NCBI GenBank assembly: GCA_947585065.1
Contig: CANPWX010000004.1
Span: 1 to 24,576 of the forward strand
DNA: 24,576 nucleotides
Direction: 5' to 3'
Source of the DNA: an uncultured Bacilli bacterium
Lineage (GTDB): Bacteria; Bacillota_I; Bacilli_A; RF39; UBA660
Part shown: positions 16,874 to 22,654 of the stretch, in pieces
How the letters are laid out: each line of letters opens with the position of its first letter
Numbering within the stretch: position 1 is the stretch's first letter
Made by a program: the position numbers and the translations under genes
Notes under the pieces: model-generated
What the model saw: only the letters and a program-made list of their open reading frames with translations
Databases searched by the model: none
Told to the model about the DNA's origin: nothing

Positions 16874-17584
16874 TTAGGCATTTTCATCTCGAAATGTTTT
16901 GGAAAGTAAATCTACTATATCTCCATTATCTAATTTAAAATATCCTTTTTTGTAGTTTTTCTCTATTATTCTCTCTTTATTTGCTAGACAACTTTTATGA
17001 GTTTGAATAAATCGGGAATCTAATTTTTCTAATAGTTCAGACAATGTTAAATTTATTTTTAAAATAACTCCTTTTTTATCTGTATAAACTACTGCTTTTC
17101 TTTCTTCTTTATCCCTTGTGATATATAAAATATTCTTTAAGTAAATTTCTTGCTCCACATTTTTATTTTTAACTTTTAGTCTACCTGTGTCTATTTTTCT
17201 ACAAAAAATTTTTTCAATATCTTGATTTAAACGGTTATTCATGTCCTGAAATTTTTCAATAAAATCAAACACTTTCAAAACTTTACGATGAACAGTTTCA
17301 AACATATTATCATGATTGGTTACAAAAATAATTTCGCTTTCCCAATCATTTTTTCTTATTTTTTCAGCAATGTCTATTCCAGATATACTGCTTTCTAGTT
17401 CAATATCCATAATATAAACTTTTGGTATGCAATCTATTCCTATTTCTTTTTGTAGTTCCTCAGTATACTTCTCGAAGTAAACTACGTCTATGTCTTGATC
17501 GTATTTTACTGATACGTGTCGGATGATTTTTTTTATCATTTCTTGTATGCTTCTATCATCTTCAACAACTACAAATTTTGTCAT
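16874..17584 (-). CDS. LytTR-family response regulator, no adjacent kinase
   Basis: 236 residues. The N-terminal receiver domain (1 to about 115) has an acidic pocket at E8-D9-D10, the phospho-acceptor D60 in VYIMDIELE, and T89 in FVTN. The C-terminal LytTR DNA-binding domain (about 132-235) contains IYLKNILYITRDKEE, the RFIQTHKSCLAN motif and the final YFKLDNGDIVDLLSKTFRD. The layout is that of AgrA/ComE/VirR-type regulators, which usually act with a histidine kinase on bacteriocin, competence or peptide-signalling genes. No kinase or peptide gene is next to it. GGGAG precedes the ATG, and an extended -10 promoter (TGCTATAAT, 17632-17624) lies just upstream. Its targets are not evident. Confidence 0.9.
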   Translation of the reverse strand: MTKFVVVEDDRSIQEMIKKIIRHVSVKYDQDIDVVYFEKYTEELQKEIGIDCIPKVYIMDIELESSISGIDIAEKIRKNDWESEIIFVTNHDNMFETVHRKVLKVFDFIEKFQDMNNRLNQDIEKIFCRKIDTGRLKVKNKNVEQEIYLKNILYITRDKEERKAVVYTDKKGVILKINLTLSELLEKLDSRFIQTHKSCLANKERIIEKNYKKGYFKLDNGDIVDLLSKTFRDENA

Positions 17585-17623
17585 TTTTCTCTCCCTTCTC
17601 TATTACTCAAAACAACGCGTATA

Positions 17624-17632
17624 ATTATAGCA
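17624..17632 (-). promoter_or_regulatory. Extended -10 promoter of the LytTR regulator
   Basis: Minus strand TGCTATAAT with TATAAT at 17629-17624, about 40 bp before the ATG; no good -35. Confidence 0.6.
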
Positions 17633-17661
17633 TAAAGTAGGCAAAAAAATAAATACCTTTT

Positions 17662-18237
17662 TTATGGTATGTATTTTGTAATTAAATAGTTTTTTGGATT
17701 ATTATAGTAAAAAATATTTTGAACCCTTTTTTTCTTGATGATTGTTATTATTTCCTCATTACTTCCATATAATAAAAATTGTGTTTCCTTTGAATAATGG
17801 ATTAAAAGAAATTTTAAGAAATCGTCTTGAGAAGAGAAAATATTTAAAGGTAGAAATTTATAAGAAGCATTCTCTTTCGTCTCTACTATATTGCAATACG
17901 TTTTATGAATATTTATAATTACTTTATTATTCTTTTTTTCTAACAAAGATGTTTCTTTTTTGTATTTAATGTTTTTGATGCCATTGTTATTTAAAAGAAC
18001 TGTAAAAATTTCTTTATCGATTTCATTGTAATGAATTGGCAAAATTAAGGTTATTTTTTTCGATTTTAATAGAGTCACCCAATGTTCTTTTTTTATTAAT
18101 TTTCCTATTTCGTATTCAAAAATGGGGATATTTTTTATTTTTCCATACTGCATTGCTTTTTTAGAAACTGTATATTCTTTTATTATTCCTTTTTCTTTAT
18201 ACTGAATGACATTTTCATAAGGATAGATTAGAATCAT
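17662..18237 (-). CDS. Divergent protein, possibly a degenerate MreB/Mbl-like actin fold
   Basis: 191 residues, without TM or signal peptide. It has no strong family signature, but the order of segments recalls MreB: LIYPYENVIQYKEKGIIKEY (like the LIYVKGKGIVLNEP strand pair), a KIKNIPIFEYEIGKLIKKEH part (like IRPLKDGVIADF), ITLILPIHYNEIDKEIFTVL followed by NNGIKNIKY (like the VVICVPSGxTxVERRAV helix and strand), then VIINIHKTYCNIVETKE where the phosphate-2 loop DIGGGTT would be. The glycine-rich nucleotide loops are absent, and the length is about half to two thirds of MreB. In B. subtilis spoIID-spoIIQ is followed by spoIIID and mbl, and this gene lies exactly there. The identity is a hypothesis from synteny and weak sequence similarity. 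Confidence 0.45.
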   Translation of the reverse strand: MILIYPYENVIQYKEKGIIKEYTVSKKAMQYGKIKNIPIFEYEIGKLIKKEHWVTLLKSKKITLILPIHYNEIDKEIFTVLLNNNGIKNIKYKKETSLLEKKNNKVIINIHKTYCNIVETKENASYKFLPLNIFSSQDDFLKFLLIHYSKETQFLLYGSNEEIITIIKKKRVQNIFYYNNPKNYLITKYIP

Positions 18238-18241
18238 TTTG

Positions 18242-18261
18242 AAAAAATCCCTTTAGGGATT
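18242..18261 (-). terminator. Hairpin at the end of the spoIIQ-like gene (terminator or RBS-masking)
   Basis: Minus strand AATCCC, loop TAAA, GGGATT, followed by TTTT. It starts at the stop codon of the spoIIQ-like gene and ends 4 bp before the ATG of the next gene. The AAAGGGA in its right arm is the only SD-like sequence for that gene, so the hairpin could terminate, mask the RBS, or both. Confidence 0.65.
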
Positions 18262-18925
18262 AGAGAAATTCGGAAATATTTTTTCCTAATATTTCGCTTG
18301 GATTTGTAATATTGCCATTCAAGTATACTTCAAATAATAAGTTTTCTTTTGTTTTGCTTTGAATTGTGGATTCTGTTGAAGTTCCTATTTTCATTCCACG
18401 TGTAACAGTATCTCCAATATTTACTGTTGAATCTTTTATCATATAATAGATTGAGGTTAATTTATTTGAATGTTCTATTGTTATGACAGTTCCTAATATT
18501 TCGTCTGTTTTTTTATCTTTTACTATTCCATCCATGATCGCGACAGCATCAAAAGTTTTTTCGCCTCCATAAATAATTCCTGTATTTGGCATATAGGTAT
18601 TTTCATAGTAGATAAGTGCTTTTGTTTGATTTTCTTCTGTATCATTTTTATCATAATAGGAAATGGCGATGGAAACATTTTCTCCAGAGTATGGATTTAT
18701 AATTTTTAGTTCTTCTTTCTTTTCTTCATTTTCATTGTTTGATGGTGGTTCCTTTGGTTCTTCTGTTTCACCAAATACGCTCATGGTAAAATTGTAATCA
18801 TCATCTTGTTTTTCTTTGGTTTCTAATAAATTTTGACTTAAAAAAGTGATTCCAAATGCCATTAATCCAAGTACTACTAAATAAATTGTTGGTAATACGT
18901 AACTTCTTAATTTTCTTTTTTTCAT
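18260..18925 (-). CDS. spoIIQ: SpoIIQ-like pseudo-LytM (M23) membrane protein
   Basis: 221 residues: a short basic N-terminus, one TM helix (about 10-30), an acidic proline-containing linker (about 50-75), then a LytM/M23 fold (about 105-215). The core YMPNTGIIYGGEKTFDAVAI followed by MDGIV parallels the H-x-G-x-D-x...V-A-x-x-D/G of M23 enzymes and has the FDA/FDV typical of SpoIIQ. All the zinc-ligand positions I can align are replaced (N114 for His, Y161-M162 in the HxH region, L197 for the last His), so it should be catalytically dead, as B. subtilis SpoIIQ is. In sporulating cells SpoIIQ spans the intermembrane space to SpoIIIAH during engulfment. It lies directly behind spoIID, the conserved order. 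Its RBS is enclosed in a hairpin. Confidence 0.75.
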   Translation of the reverse strand: MKKRKLRSYVLPTIYLVVLGLMAFGITFLSQNLLETKEKQDDDYNFTMSVFGETEEPKEPPSNNENEEKKEELKIINPYSGENVSIAISYYDKNDTEENQTKALIYYENTYMPNTGIIYGGEKTFDAVAIMDGIVKDKKTDEILGTVITIEHSNKLTSIYYMIKDSTVNIGDTVTRGMKIGTSTESTIQSKTKENLLFEVYLNGNITNPSEILGKNISEFL

Positions 18926-18932
18926 TTTAAAA

Positions 18933-18959
18933 TTCCTCCTAAAATTATTTTGAGAGGAA
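18933..18959 (-). promoter_or_regulatory. RBS-masking hairpin before the spoIIQ-like gene
   Basis: Minus strand TTCCTC (18959-18954) pairs with GAGGAA (18938-18933), followed by a G-U, a mismatch, AAAA/TTTT and a 3-nt loop. The right arm contains the AGGAGG Shine-Dalgarno of the spoIIQ-like gene. There is no T-run after it, so it is not a terminator. Confidence 0.6.
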
Positions 18960-18975
18960 CTTTTTATTTTATACC

Positions 18976-19905
18976 TTAAATTTTTTCAATTTTGGTATTT
19001 TGGTAATAGTGTTCTAATATTTGTTTATAAGTATAATTTTCTTTTGCCATTCCATTTGCCCCGTATTGACTCATGCCAACTCCATGTCCATACCCTCTTG
19101 TGACAAAAGTTATTTCTGTATCCGATATATTGAGATCGAAATCTGTTGAACGTAATCCAAGTTTACTTCTTATTTCTGTTCCTTTCCATGTTTCTCCGTT
19201 TATGGTGATTGTATTTACTCGATTTGAATTCGTTCGTTCAATATTTTCAATTTTAATATCATAACAATCGATTTCTAATGCATTACAAAAATCTTCTTTT
19301 TTTATTGATTTGGTTACTTCGTAGTTTGTTAAGGAAGCATTATCCCAAGAAGAATCTACTTGATTTAAGTAAGGCAAATCTTGTTTAAATACAAGTTCTG
19401 AATTTTCTGTATAGCCATTACTCATAGAAAAATAAAAGGCGTTGATCACTTCATCGTTATATGTTACTACTTCTCCTTGGGTTTCTTTGACAGCATCACG
19501 AATCTTTAAGTAATTTGGAAAAAAGGATAGTCCCCATTGACTTAAGAGGGTTCGGTTATCTTTATATGCTTGATCTTTTACTCCCATTATTAAATCATAA
19601 TTTAAATTTTTCCTTGTATTTTTTTTATATATAGCAAAGGTTCTCGCGGCTACTGCTTGAGCTTTTAAAGCTTCTTGTTCAAAGGATGCTGGCATTTCTG
19701 CAGCCACGACACCAACTATATAATCTTCTAAGTTGATGGTAGTTATGGAATTATCTGTTTCATTTAATAGTCTGATGGTTATAGGTTCTTCTCCATCTAT
19801 AGGAGGGATTGGAATTGTATAATCTTGTTTTTCAGCATACGATAATATACTAAGTAATGTTACGGTTAATATTAATACAACTGATAGTAGTATTTTATTA
19901 GTCAT
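18976..19905 (-). CDS. spoIID: SpoIID/LytB-family lytic transglycosylase
   Basis: 309 residues. An N-terminal TM/signal anchor (about 4-24) is followed by the SpoIID domain, which cleaves denuded peptidoglycan during forespore engulfment. The catalytic glutamate motif is clear (AAEMPASFEQEALKAQAVAA, with E70), followed by RTFAIYK. The SMSNGYTENSE motif resembles the B. subtilis version rather than the zinc-binding clostridial one. The C-terminal GYGHGVGMSQYGANGMA signature is complete. AGGAG precedes the ATG. It lies 8 bp behind DUF1146 and 50 bp before the spoIIQ-like gene, as in Bacilli, though murA is missing from between ywzB and spoIID. It indicates a sporulating ancestor or retained engulfment machinery. 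Confidence 0.92.
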   Translation of the reverse strand: MTNKILLSVVLILTVTLLSILSYAEKQDYTIPIPPIDGEEPITIRLLNETDNSITTINLEDYIVGVVAAEMPASFEQEALKAQAVAARTFAIYKKNTRKNLNYDLIMGVKDQAYKDNRTLLSQWGLSFFPNYLKIRDAVKETQGEVVTYNDEVINAFYFSMSNGYTENSELVFKQDLPYLNQVDSSWDNASLTNYEVTKSIKKEDFCNALEIDCYDIKIENIERTNSNRVNTITINGETWKGTEIRSKLGLRSTDFDLNISDTEITFVTRGYGHGVGMSQYGANGMAKENYTYKQILEHYYQNTKIEKI

Positions 19906-19913
19906 GGTATCTC

Positions 19914-20093
19914 CTATAAAAATTCTAAAATAAATTTTGTTGATAAGTATCCTAAAGCTAAACTTAATAATATTACTAATATTCGCGATTCAAAATAGCG
20001 ATTTTTTTTCAATATTTTATCAAAGTTTATTCCTGATAAAGCAAAAGCTGAAAGCATAGAAGTGATTAAATATATATATATTCTATAATCCAT
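19914..20093 (-). CDS. ywzB: DUF1146 (YwzB-like) small membrane protein
   Basis: 59 residues with two predicted TM helices (about 4-20 and 37-57) joined by a short basic loop (NFDKILKKNRYFESR), the layout of DUF1146. In Bacillus this gene (ywzB) lies just upstream of murAA-spoIID, which supports the call. A GTG at 20102 overlaps the rpiB stop; ATG 20093, 6 bases after AAGGTG and 1 base after the rpiB stop codon, is the better start and implies translational coupling to rpiB. Function is unknown. Confidence 0.85.
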   Translation of the reverse strand: MDYRIYIYLITSMLSAFALSGINFDKILKKNRYFESRILVILLSLALGYLSTKFILEFL

Positions 20094-20094
20094 A

Positions 20095-20535
20095 TTATGC
20101 ACCTTTTTCGTAATTTATGATTTTGTTTATTCTTCTTATATGTCTTTCTTCAGTAGGATTAGGTGTTTCAATAAACGTTTTAACAATATTTAATACTGTA
20201 TTTTCATCTAATCCTCCAAAGGCTATTACATTTGCTCCATTGTGATTTTTTGCGTGATGGGCATCACCTTCATTTAACACTCTAGCACAGCGTATTCCTT
20301 TCACTTTGTTTGCCGCGATGGAAATTCCTATGCCATTGCCACATATTAGTATTCCAAAACTATCTTTATTTTTTAGCACTTGTTTACATACATCGAATGC
20401 AAAATCTGGATAATCATCCTGTGGATTATTTTCTATTTTTGTATATTCTGCTTGATATCCTTGTTCTATTAATTTTTTTTCTAATTCTTTTCCCATTTGG
20501 GCTCCTTGATGGTCGCCTCCAATAAATATTTTCAT
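20095..20535 (-). CDS. rpiB: RpiB/LacA/LacB family sugar-phosphate isomerase
   Basis: 146 residues. Probably ribose-5-phosphate isomerase B, interconverting ribose-5-P and ribulose-5-P in the pentose phosphate pathway. Visible features are the N-terminal KIFIGGDHQGAQMGKELEKK, the active-site cysteine C65 in LICGNGIGISIAANKVKGIR, and NHNGANVIAFGG. The CGNGIG (rather than CGTGIG) is a minor variant. LacA or LacB homologues look similar, but no lac or tagatose genes are near. GAGG precedes the ATG. It is the first gene of the unit rpiB-DUF1146-spoIID-spoIIQ-like; B. subtilis ywlF lies near the same cluster. Confidence 0.92.
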   Translation of the reverse strand: MKIFIGGDHQGAQMGKELEKKLIEQGYQAEYTKIENNPQDDYPDFAFDVCKQVLKNKDSFGILICGNGIGISIAANKVKGIRCARVLNEGDAHHAKNHNGANVIAFGGLDENTVLNIVKTFIETPNPTEERHIRRINKIINYEKGA

Positions 20536-20556
20536 TTTTTTCCTCTTTTCTTTTTT

Positions 20557-20562
20557 ATTATA
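20557..20562 (-). promoter_or_regulatory. Possible -10 box of the rpiB-spoIID unit
   Basis: Minus strand TATAAT (20562-20557), 22 bp before the ATG of rpiB. The -35 region falls in the T-run of the rpmE terminator and is poor. Confidence 0.4.
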
Positions 20563-20576
20563 CTAAAAAATAGGTT

Positions 20577-20602
20577 AAAAAAAACTCGCATTATGCAGTT
20601 TT
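20577..20602 (-). terminator. Terminator of rpmE
   Basis: Minus strand AAACT-GCA, loop TAA, TGC-(G)-AGTTT, then a run of T. It includes the end of the rpmE coding region. Confidence 0.85.
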
Positions 20603-20806
20603 TTCATCTTTATTCAAATTATATTTTTTGTTAAATTTCTCGATGTTTCCAGCTTTACTTGCTTTTCCTTGACGTCCTGTATAAAAAGGATGACATTCAG
20701 AACATACTTCCACTTCTATATTATCTTTTGTAGACATTGTTTTGAAAGATGCTCCACAAGCACATTTAATTGTAACTTCTTTCATTTCTGGATGAATATT
20801 TTTCAT
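20591..20806 (-). CDS. rpmE: Ribosomal protein bL31 (zinc-binding type)
   Basis: 71 residues, the usual length. Zinc ligands C15, C17, C35 and C38 (KCACGASF and EVCSECHPF) are present, followed by the family motif HPFYTGRQ. A longer in-frame start at 20860 adds residues with no family counterpart; ATG 20806, seven bases after AGGAG, gives the standard MKNIHPEMKEV N-terminus. It has its own promoter (20864-20891) and terminator. The 50-nt leader between promoter and SD forms a strong hairpin just before the SD, which suggests autogenous control by bL31. Confidence 0.96.
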   Translation of the reverse strand: MKNIHPEMKEVTIKCACGASFKTMSTKDNIEVEVCSECHPFYTGRQGKASKAGNIEKFNKKYNLNKDEKTA

Positions 20807-20822
20807 TGTTACTCTCCTTTCG

Positions 20823-20844
20823 CCATACCTAATTCTAGGCATAG
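20823..20844 (-). promoter_or_regulatory. Leader hairpin of rpmE, candidate bL31 autoregulatory element
   Basis: Minus strand CTATGCCTA (20844-20836) pairs with TAGGTATGG (20831-20823) around a GAAT tetraloop: nine pairs, two of them G-U. It begins about 13 nt into the transcript and ends about 6 nt before the AGGAG. Ribosomal-protein leaders of this size are known for L31 in Bacillota and other phyla; membership here is inferred. Confidence 0.6.
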
Positions 20845-20863
20845 ATTTCTTTGTTTCCATAGT

Positions 20864-20891
20864 ATTATATCATATATAAACGTTTTTGCAA
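20864..20891 (-). promoter_or_regulatory. Sigma-A promoter of rpmE
   Basis: Minus strand TTGCAA (20891-20886), 16-bp spacer, TATAAT (20869-20864). Confidence 0.75.
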
Positions 20892-20954
20892 CAAATAATT
20901 TTCAAATTTTTGGAAGATACATTTTCACTAAATTATTGCATTTCTACTTTTGAT

Positions 20955-21593
20955 TTATAAATTTTTTTCAGCAAACTTTCTTACTAATTTTTGTTCATTT
21001 TGAGATAAAGTTTGATTATCATATTCTTTGATATATCTTTCTTTATTTTGGCTGTAAAGCTTTAAAAAAGCAAGTTCATCTTCTAAATTCAAACGGATAT
21101 TATAGTTGTCTTTATTTAAATTTACTACATTATTATTTGGGATCAAATTTTTTTCTTTTTCTTTTTTTAATGTTTCTAATTCTTTTTCAGCTTCTGTTAT
21201 TTTTTCTTTTAAATAGTCTAATTCTATCTCTAATCCTAAAGTTGTTTTCTTCAAATCCTTTTCAATCAATTTGTTTACAATCACTGCAGATATTCCTAGA
21301 GAAAGAAAGATTATAAAAAGCATATTTAATCCTCTTGATAAAGGAAGAAGAGAAAGTAGTAGATTTAATGAAGTAAATGCTAAAGATACCCATTCTTCTG
21401 TTTTTAGTTTTTTTAACATTTTACTTGAATTTACTTTCTTTCTTTTTTGGCATTCCATTGTTTCTTCTAATATTTCAATTTCATTTTCTTTTAAGAAAAT
21501 TTCTTTTATATTATCTTGATATTTTTTTCTTTGTAATCCCAATTCTGTATCATAAACTATTACTTCTTCATCATTTATATATTCTTTATACAT
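20955..21593 (-). CDS. Two-TM coiled-coil protein following oapA-like gene
   Basis: 212 residues, not recognised. The N-terminal cytoplasmic part has a charged helix (about 25-65). Two hydrophobic helices lie at about 69-87 and 91-106 (WVSLAFTSLNLLLSLLPL and LFIIFLSLGISAVIVNKLI). A long coiled coil follows (about 110-150, IELDYLKEKITEAEKELETL then KKEKEK), and then a conserved-looking end (LEDELAFLKLYSQNKERYIK). The ATG is 1 base after the stop of the oapA-like gene, with SD AGGAGG inside the end of that gene, so the two are coupled. This makes it a candidate partner of the RNA-protein system upstream, by position only. Confidence 0.75.
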   Translation of the reverse strand: MYKEYINDEEVIVYDTELGLQRKKYQDNIKEIFLKENEIEILEETMECQKRKKVNSSKMLKKLKTEEWVSLAFTSLNLLLSLLPLSRGLNMLFIIFLSLGISAVIVNKLIEKDLKKTTLGLEIELDYLKEKITEAEKELETLKKEKEKNLIPNNNVVNLNKDNYNIRLNLEDELAFLKLYSQNKERYIKEYDNQTLSQNEQKLVRKFAEKNL

Positions 21594-21594
21594 T

Positions 21595-22116
21595 TTATTT
21601 TCCTCCTTTGTTTAATATACTTAAAAGATATCCTACTTTCATTACTATTTTTTCACAATTTTTCATTGCAATTACTTTAAAATACGCTTTCCCACCTACT
21701 GTTAATGCTGAAATAAAGGAAGAAATAAGAATTGTTGCCAGAATACTATTCATTCCTAAATTTACTAAATAAATTCCTAAAGTAGCTCCTAAAGAACCAC
21801 TTAATATACCACAAATATCACCAATAACATCATTGCAAATACTAGAAACTTTATTTGAGTTTTTTAATAATTTAATGCAAGAGGAAGCTCCTTTTCTTTT
21901 TTTTGAATTCATTGCATGAAAAGGAGACTCTTTGGCAGTTAGTGTTGCTACACCAATCATATCAAATAAAATTCCTATTCCTATTACAAACAAAATCAGT
22001 ACAGTAAGAATAATTACATTAAAATTAGATAAATAAGTAGACAATCCGCTGAAAATTGCTGATAAAATAAAAGATGAGATAAATACGGTTATAATCCATT
22101 TCTTTTGATCTTTCAT
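21595..22116 (-). CDS. oapA: Probable OapA, membrane protein partner of OLE RNA
   Basis: 173 residues with four predicted TM helices (about 8-30, 33-58, 104-121, 124-146). Between the second and third lies a conserved-looking polar loop: FDMIGVATLTAKESPFHAMN, SKKRKGASSCIKLL, then VSSICNDVIGDICGILSG. This FDxxGVA/PFHAM/GA/CND pattern is what I associate with OapA, the OLE-associated membrane protein, which has been compared with CNNM/DUF21-type Mg2+ transport proteins. In known genomes oapA lies directly downstream of the OLE RNA gene; here a structured RNA of about 490 nt ends 14 bp before the SD region. AGGAG precedes the ATG. The name rests on my recollection of the motif plus context, not on an alignment. 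Otherwise it would be an unnamed four-TM protein. Confidence 0.68.
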   Translation of the reverse strand: MKDQKKWIITVFISSFILSAIFSGLSTYLSNFNVIILTVLILFVIGIGILFDMIGVATLTAKESPFHAMNSKKRKGASSCIKLLKNSNKVSSICNDVIGDICGILSGSLGATLGIYLVNLGMNSILATILISSFISALTVGGKAYFKVIAMKNCEKIVMKVGYLLSILNKGGK

Positions 22117-22129
22117 AACTCTCCTATTG

Positions 22130-22152
22130 AAAAAAAGTTCCTAAGAACCTTT
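22130..22152 (-). terminator. 3' hairpin and terminator of the large ncRNA
   Basis: Minus strand AAAGGTTC (22152-22145), loop TTAG, GAACTTTT (22140-22133), with one G-U pair and the T-run reaching 22130. It lies 13 bp before the oapA-like ATG, so oapA must be expressed by readthrough or its mRNA starts with the RNA. Confidence 0.75.
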
Positions 22153-22620
22153 TATTTACTACATTGTTGTGGTTAATCACAAATTAATTTTACGGCTTAG
22201 GTCGAGTTGAATTTCTCTAACACTCACCATTAGTTACCCTCAGACGATTTCTCTTTCAGAATGTTAATGAATCGTTACCGATTTCATTACTCGATTGCCA
22301 CTTAGTCCGTACTTTAATCCTTATGATGTTGACATACTAGAGGTTTTCCCTAACACAAATCCATAGTAGTTATTCGCTTTTGCAGTAATGTTTTCAAAAT
22401 ATCCCACATTACCACTCACGACATACGTTTTCATCATTTTCTTCGCGTAGTAAAAGGAGGTTAGTTATATGCCGTTATAACGTTCCTTAAACTTAAAATT
22501 ATATATTCACCCTAACCTGGGCGGATAAAGCAAAATATATAAAGTGCTTTTAGACGCAATTGATAGATTTTTAGCCCTATCTTCATACTATTTATGTGAC
22601 TAGTATAATGCACCACACAT
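22130..22620 (-). ncRNA. ole: Large structured ncRNA, candidate compact OLE RNA
   Basis: A 534-bp stretch without a credible protein gene, flanked by a perfect promoter and a terminator hairpin on the minus strand, with visibly higher G content than its neighbours. Helices visible by eye: GATAG/CTATC (22581-22577 with 22566-22562), AAAGCA/TGCTTT (22550-22545 with 22532-22527), AGGTTAG/CTAACCT (22518-22512 with 22464-22458), a 10-bp GTGGTAATGT/ACATTACTGC (22415-22406 with 22391-22382), TACGG/CCGTA (22311-22307 with 22195-22191) enclosing TCGAGT/ACTCGA (22294-22289 with 22207-22202), which encloses a nine-pair hairpin with a GTAA tetraloop (22288-22266), and TTGTG/CACAA (22182-22178 with 22171-22167). 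OLE RNA normally lies just upstream of oapA and measures about 600 nt; this one would be about 490 nt. No RNase P, tmRNA or SRP signature is present. Confidence 0.65.
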
Positions 22621-22625
22621 TAAAA

Positions 22626-22654
22626 ATTATAACATGTTTACATTTATTTGTCAA
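22626..22654 (-). promoter_or_regulatory. Perfect consensus sigma-A promoter of the large ncRNA
   Basis: Minus strand TTGACA (22654-22649), 17 bp, TATAAT (22631-22626): full consensus at both boxes. The -35 overlaps the TGA stop codon of the sigma-like gene. A start near 22619 is expected. Confidence 0.9.

Noticed and set aside
16618..16938. Plus-strand open frame across the cold-shock gene 2 leader
   Set aside because: Phe/Leu-rich translation of A-rich antisense DNA; overlaps a conserved leader and a gene on the other strand.
20807..20860. N-terminal extension of bL31
   Set aside because: The extra residues cover the leader hairpin and have no counterpart in the family; the SD fits the ATG at 20806.
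22300..22380. Short resemblance to group I intron core sequence (AACCTCTAGTA-like stretch)
   Set aside because: No paired R/S core, no interrupted host gene, and the RNA has its own promoter and terminator; likely chance.
22321..22437. 38-codon ORF inside the large ncRNA (minus strand, MMKTYVVSGNVGYFENITAK...)
   Set aside because: No Shine-Dalgarno, codon use with many G-ending codons unlike the neighbouring genes, and the region folds into stems that explain the sequence better as RNA.
22130..22620. RNase P RNA, tmRNA or SRP RNA as identity of the large ncRNA
   Set aside because: No GAGGAAAGTCC or ACAGAA-type RNase P cores, no tRNA-like end with TTCGA loop or proper tag frame for tmRNA, and no SRP GNAR-loop domain; the length also does not fit SRP.
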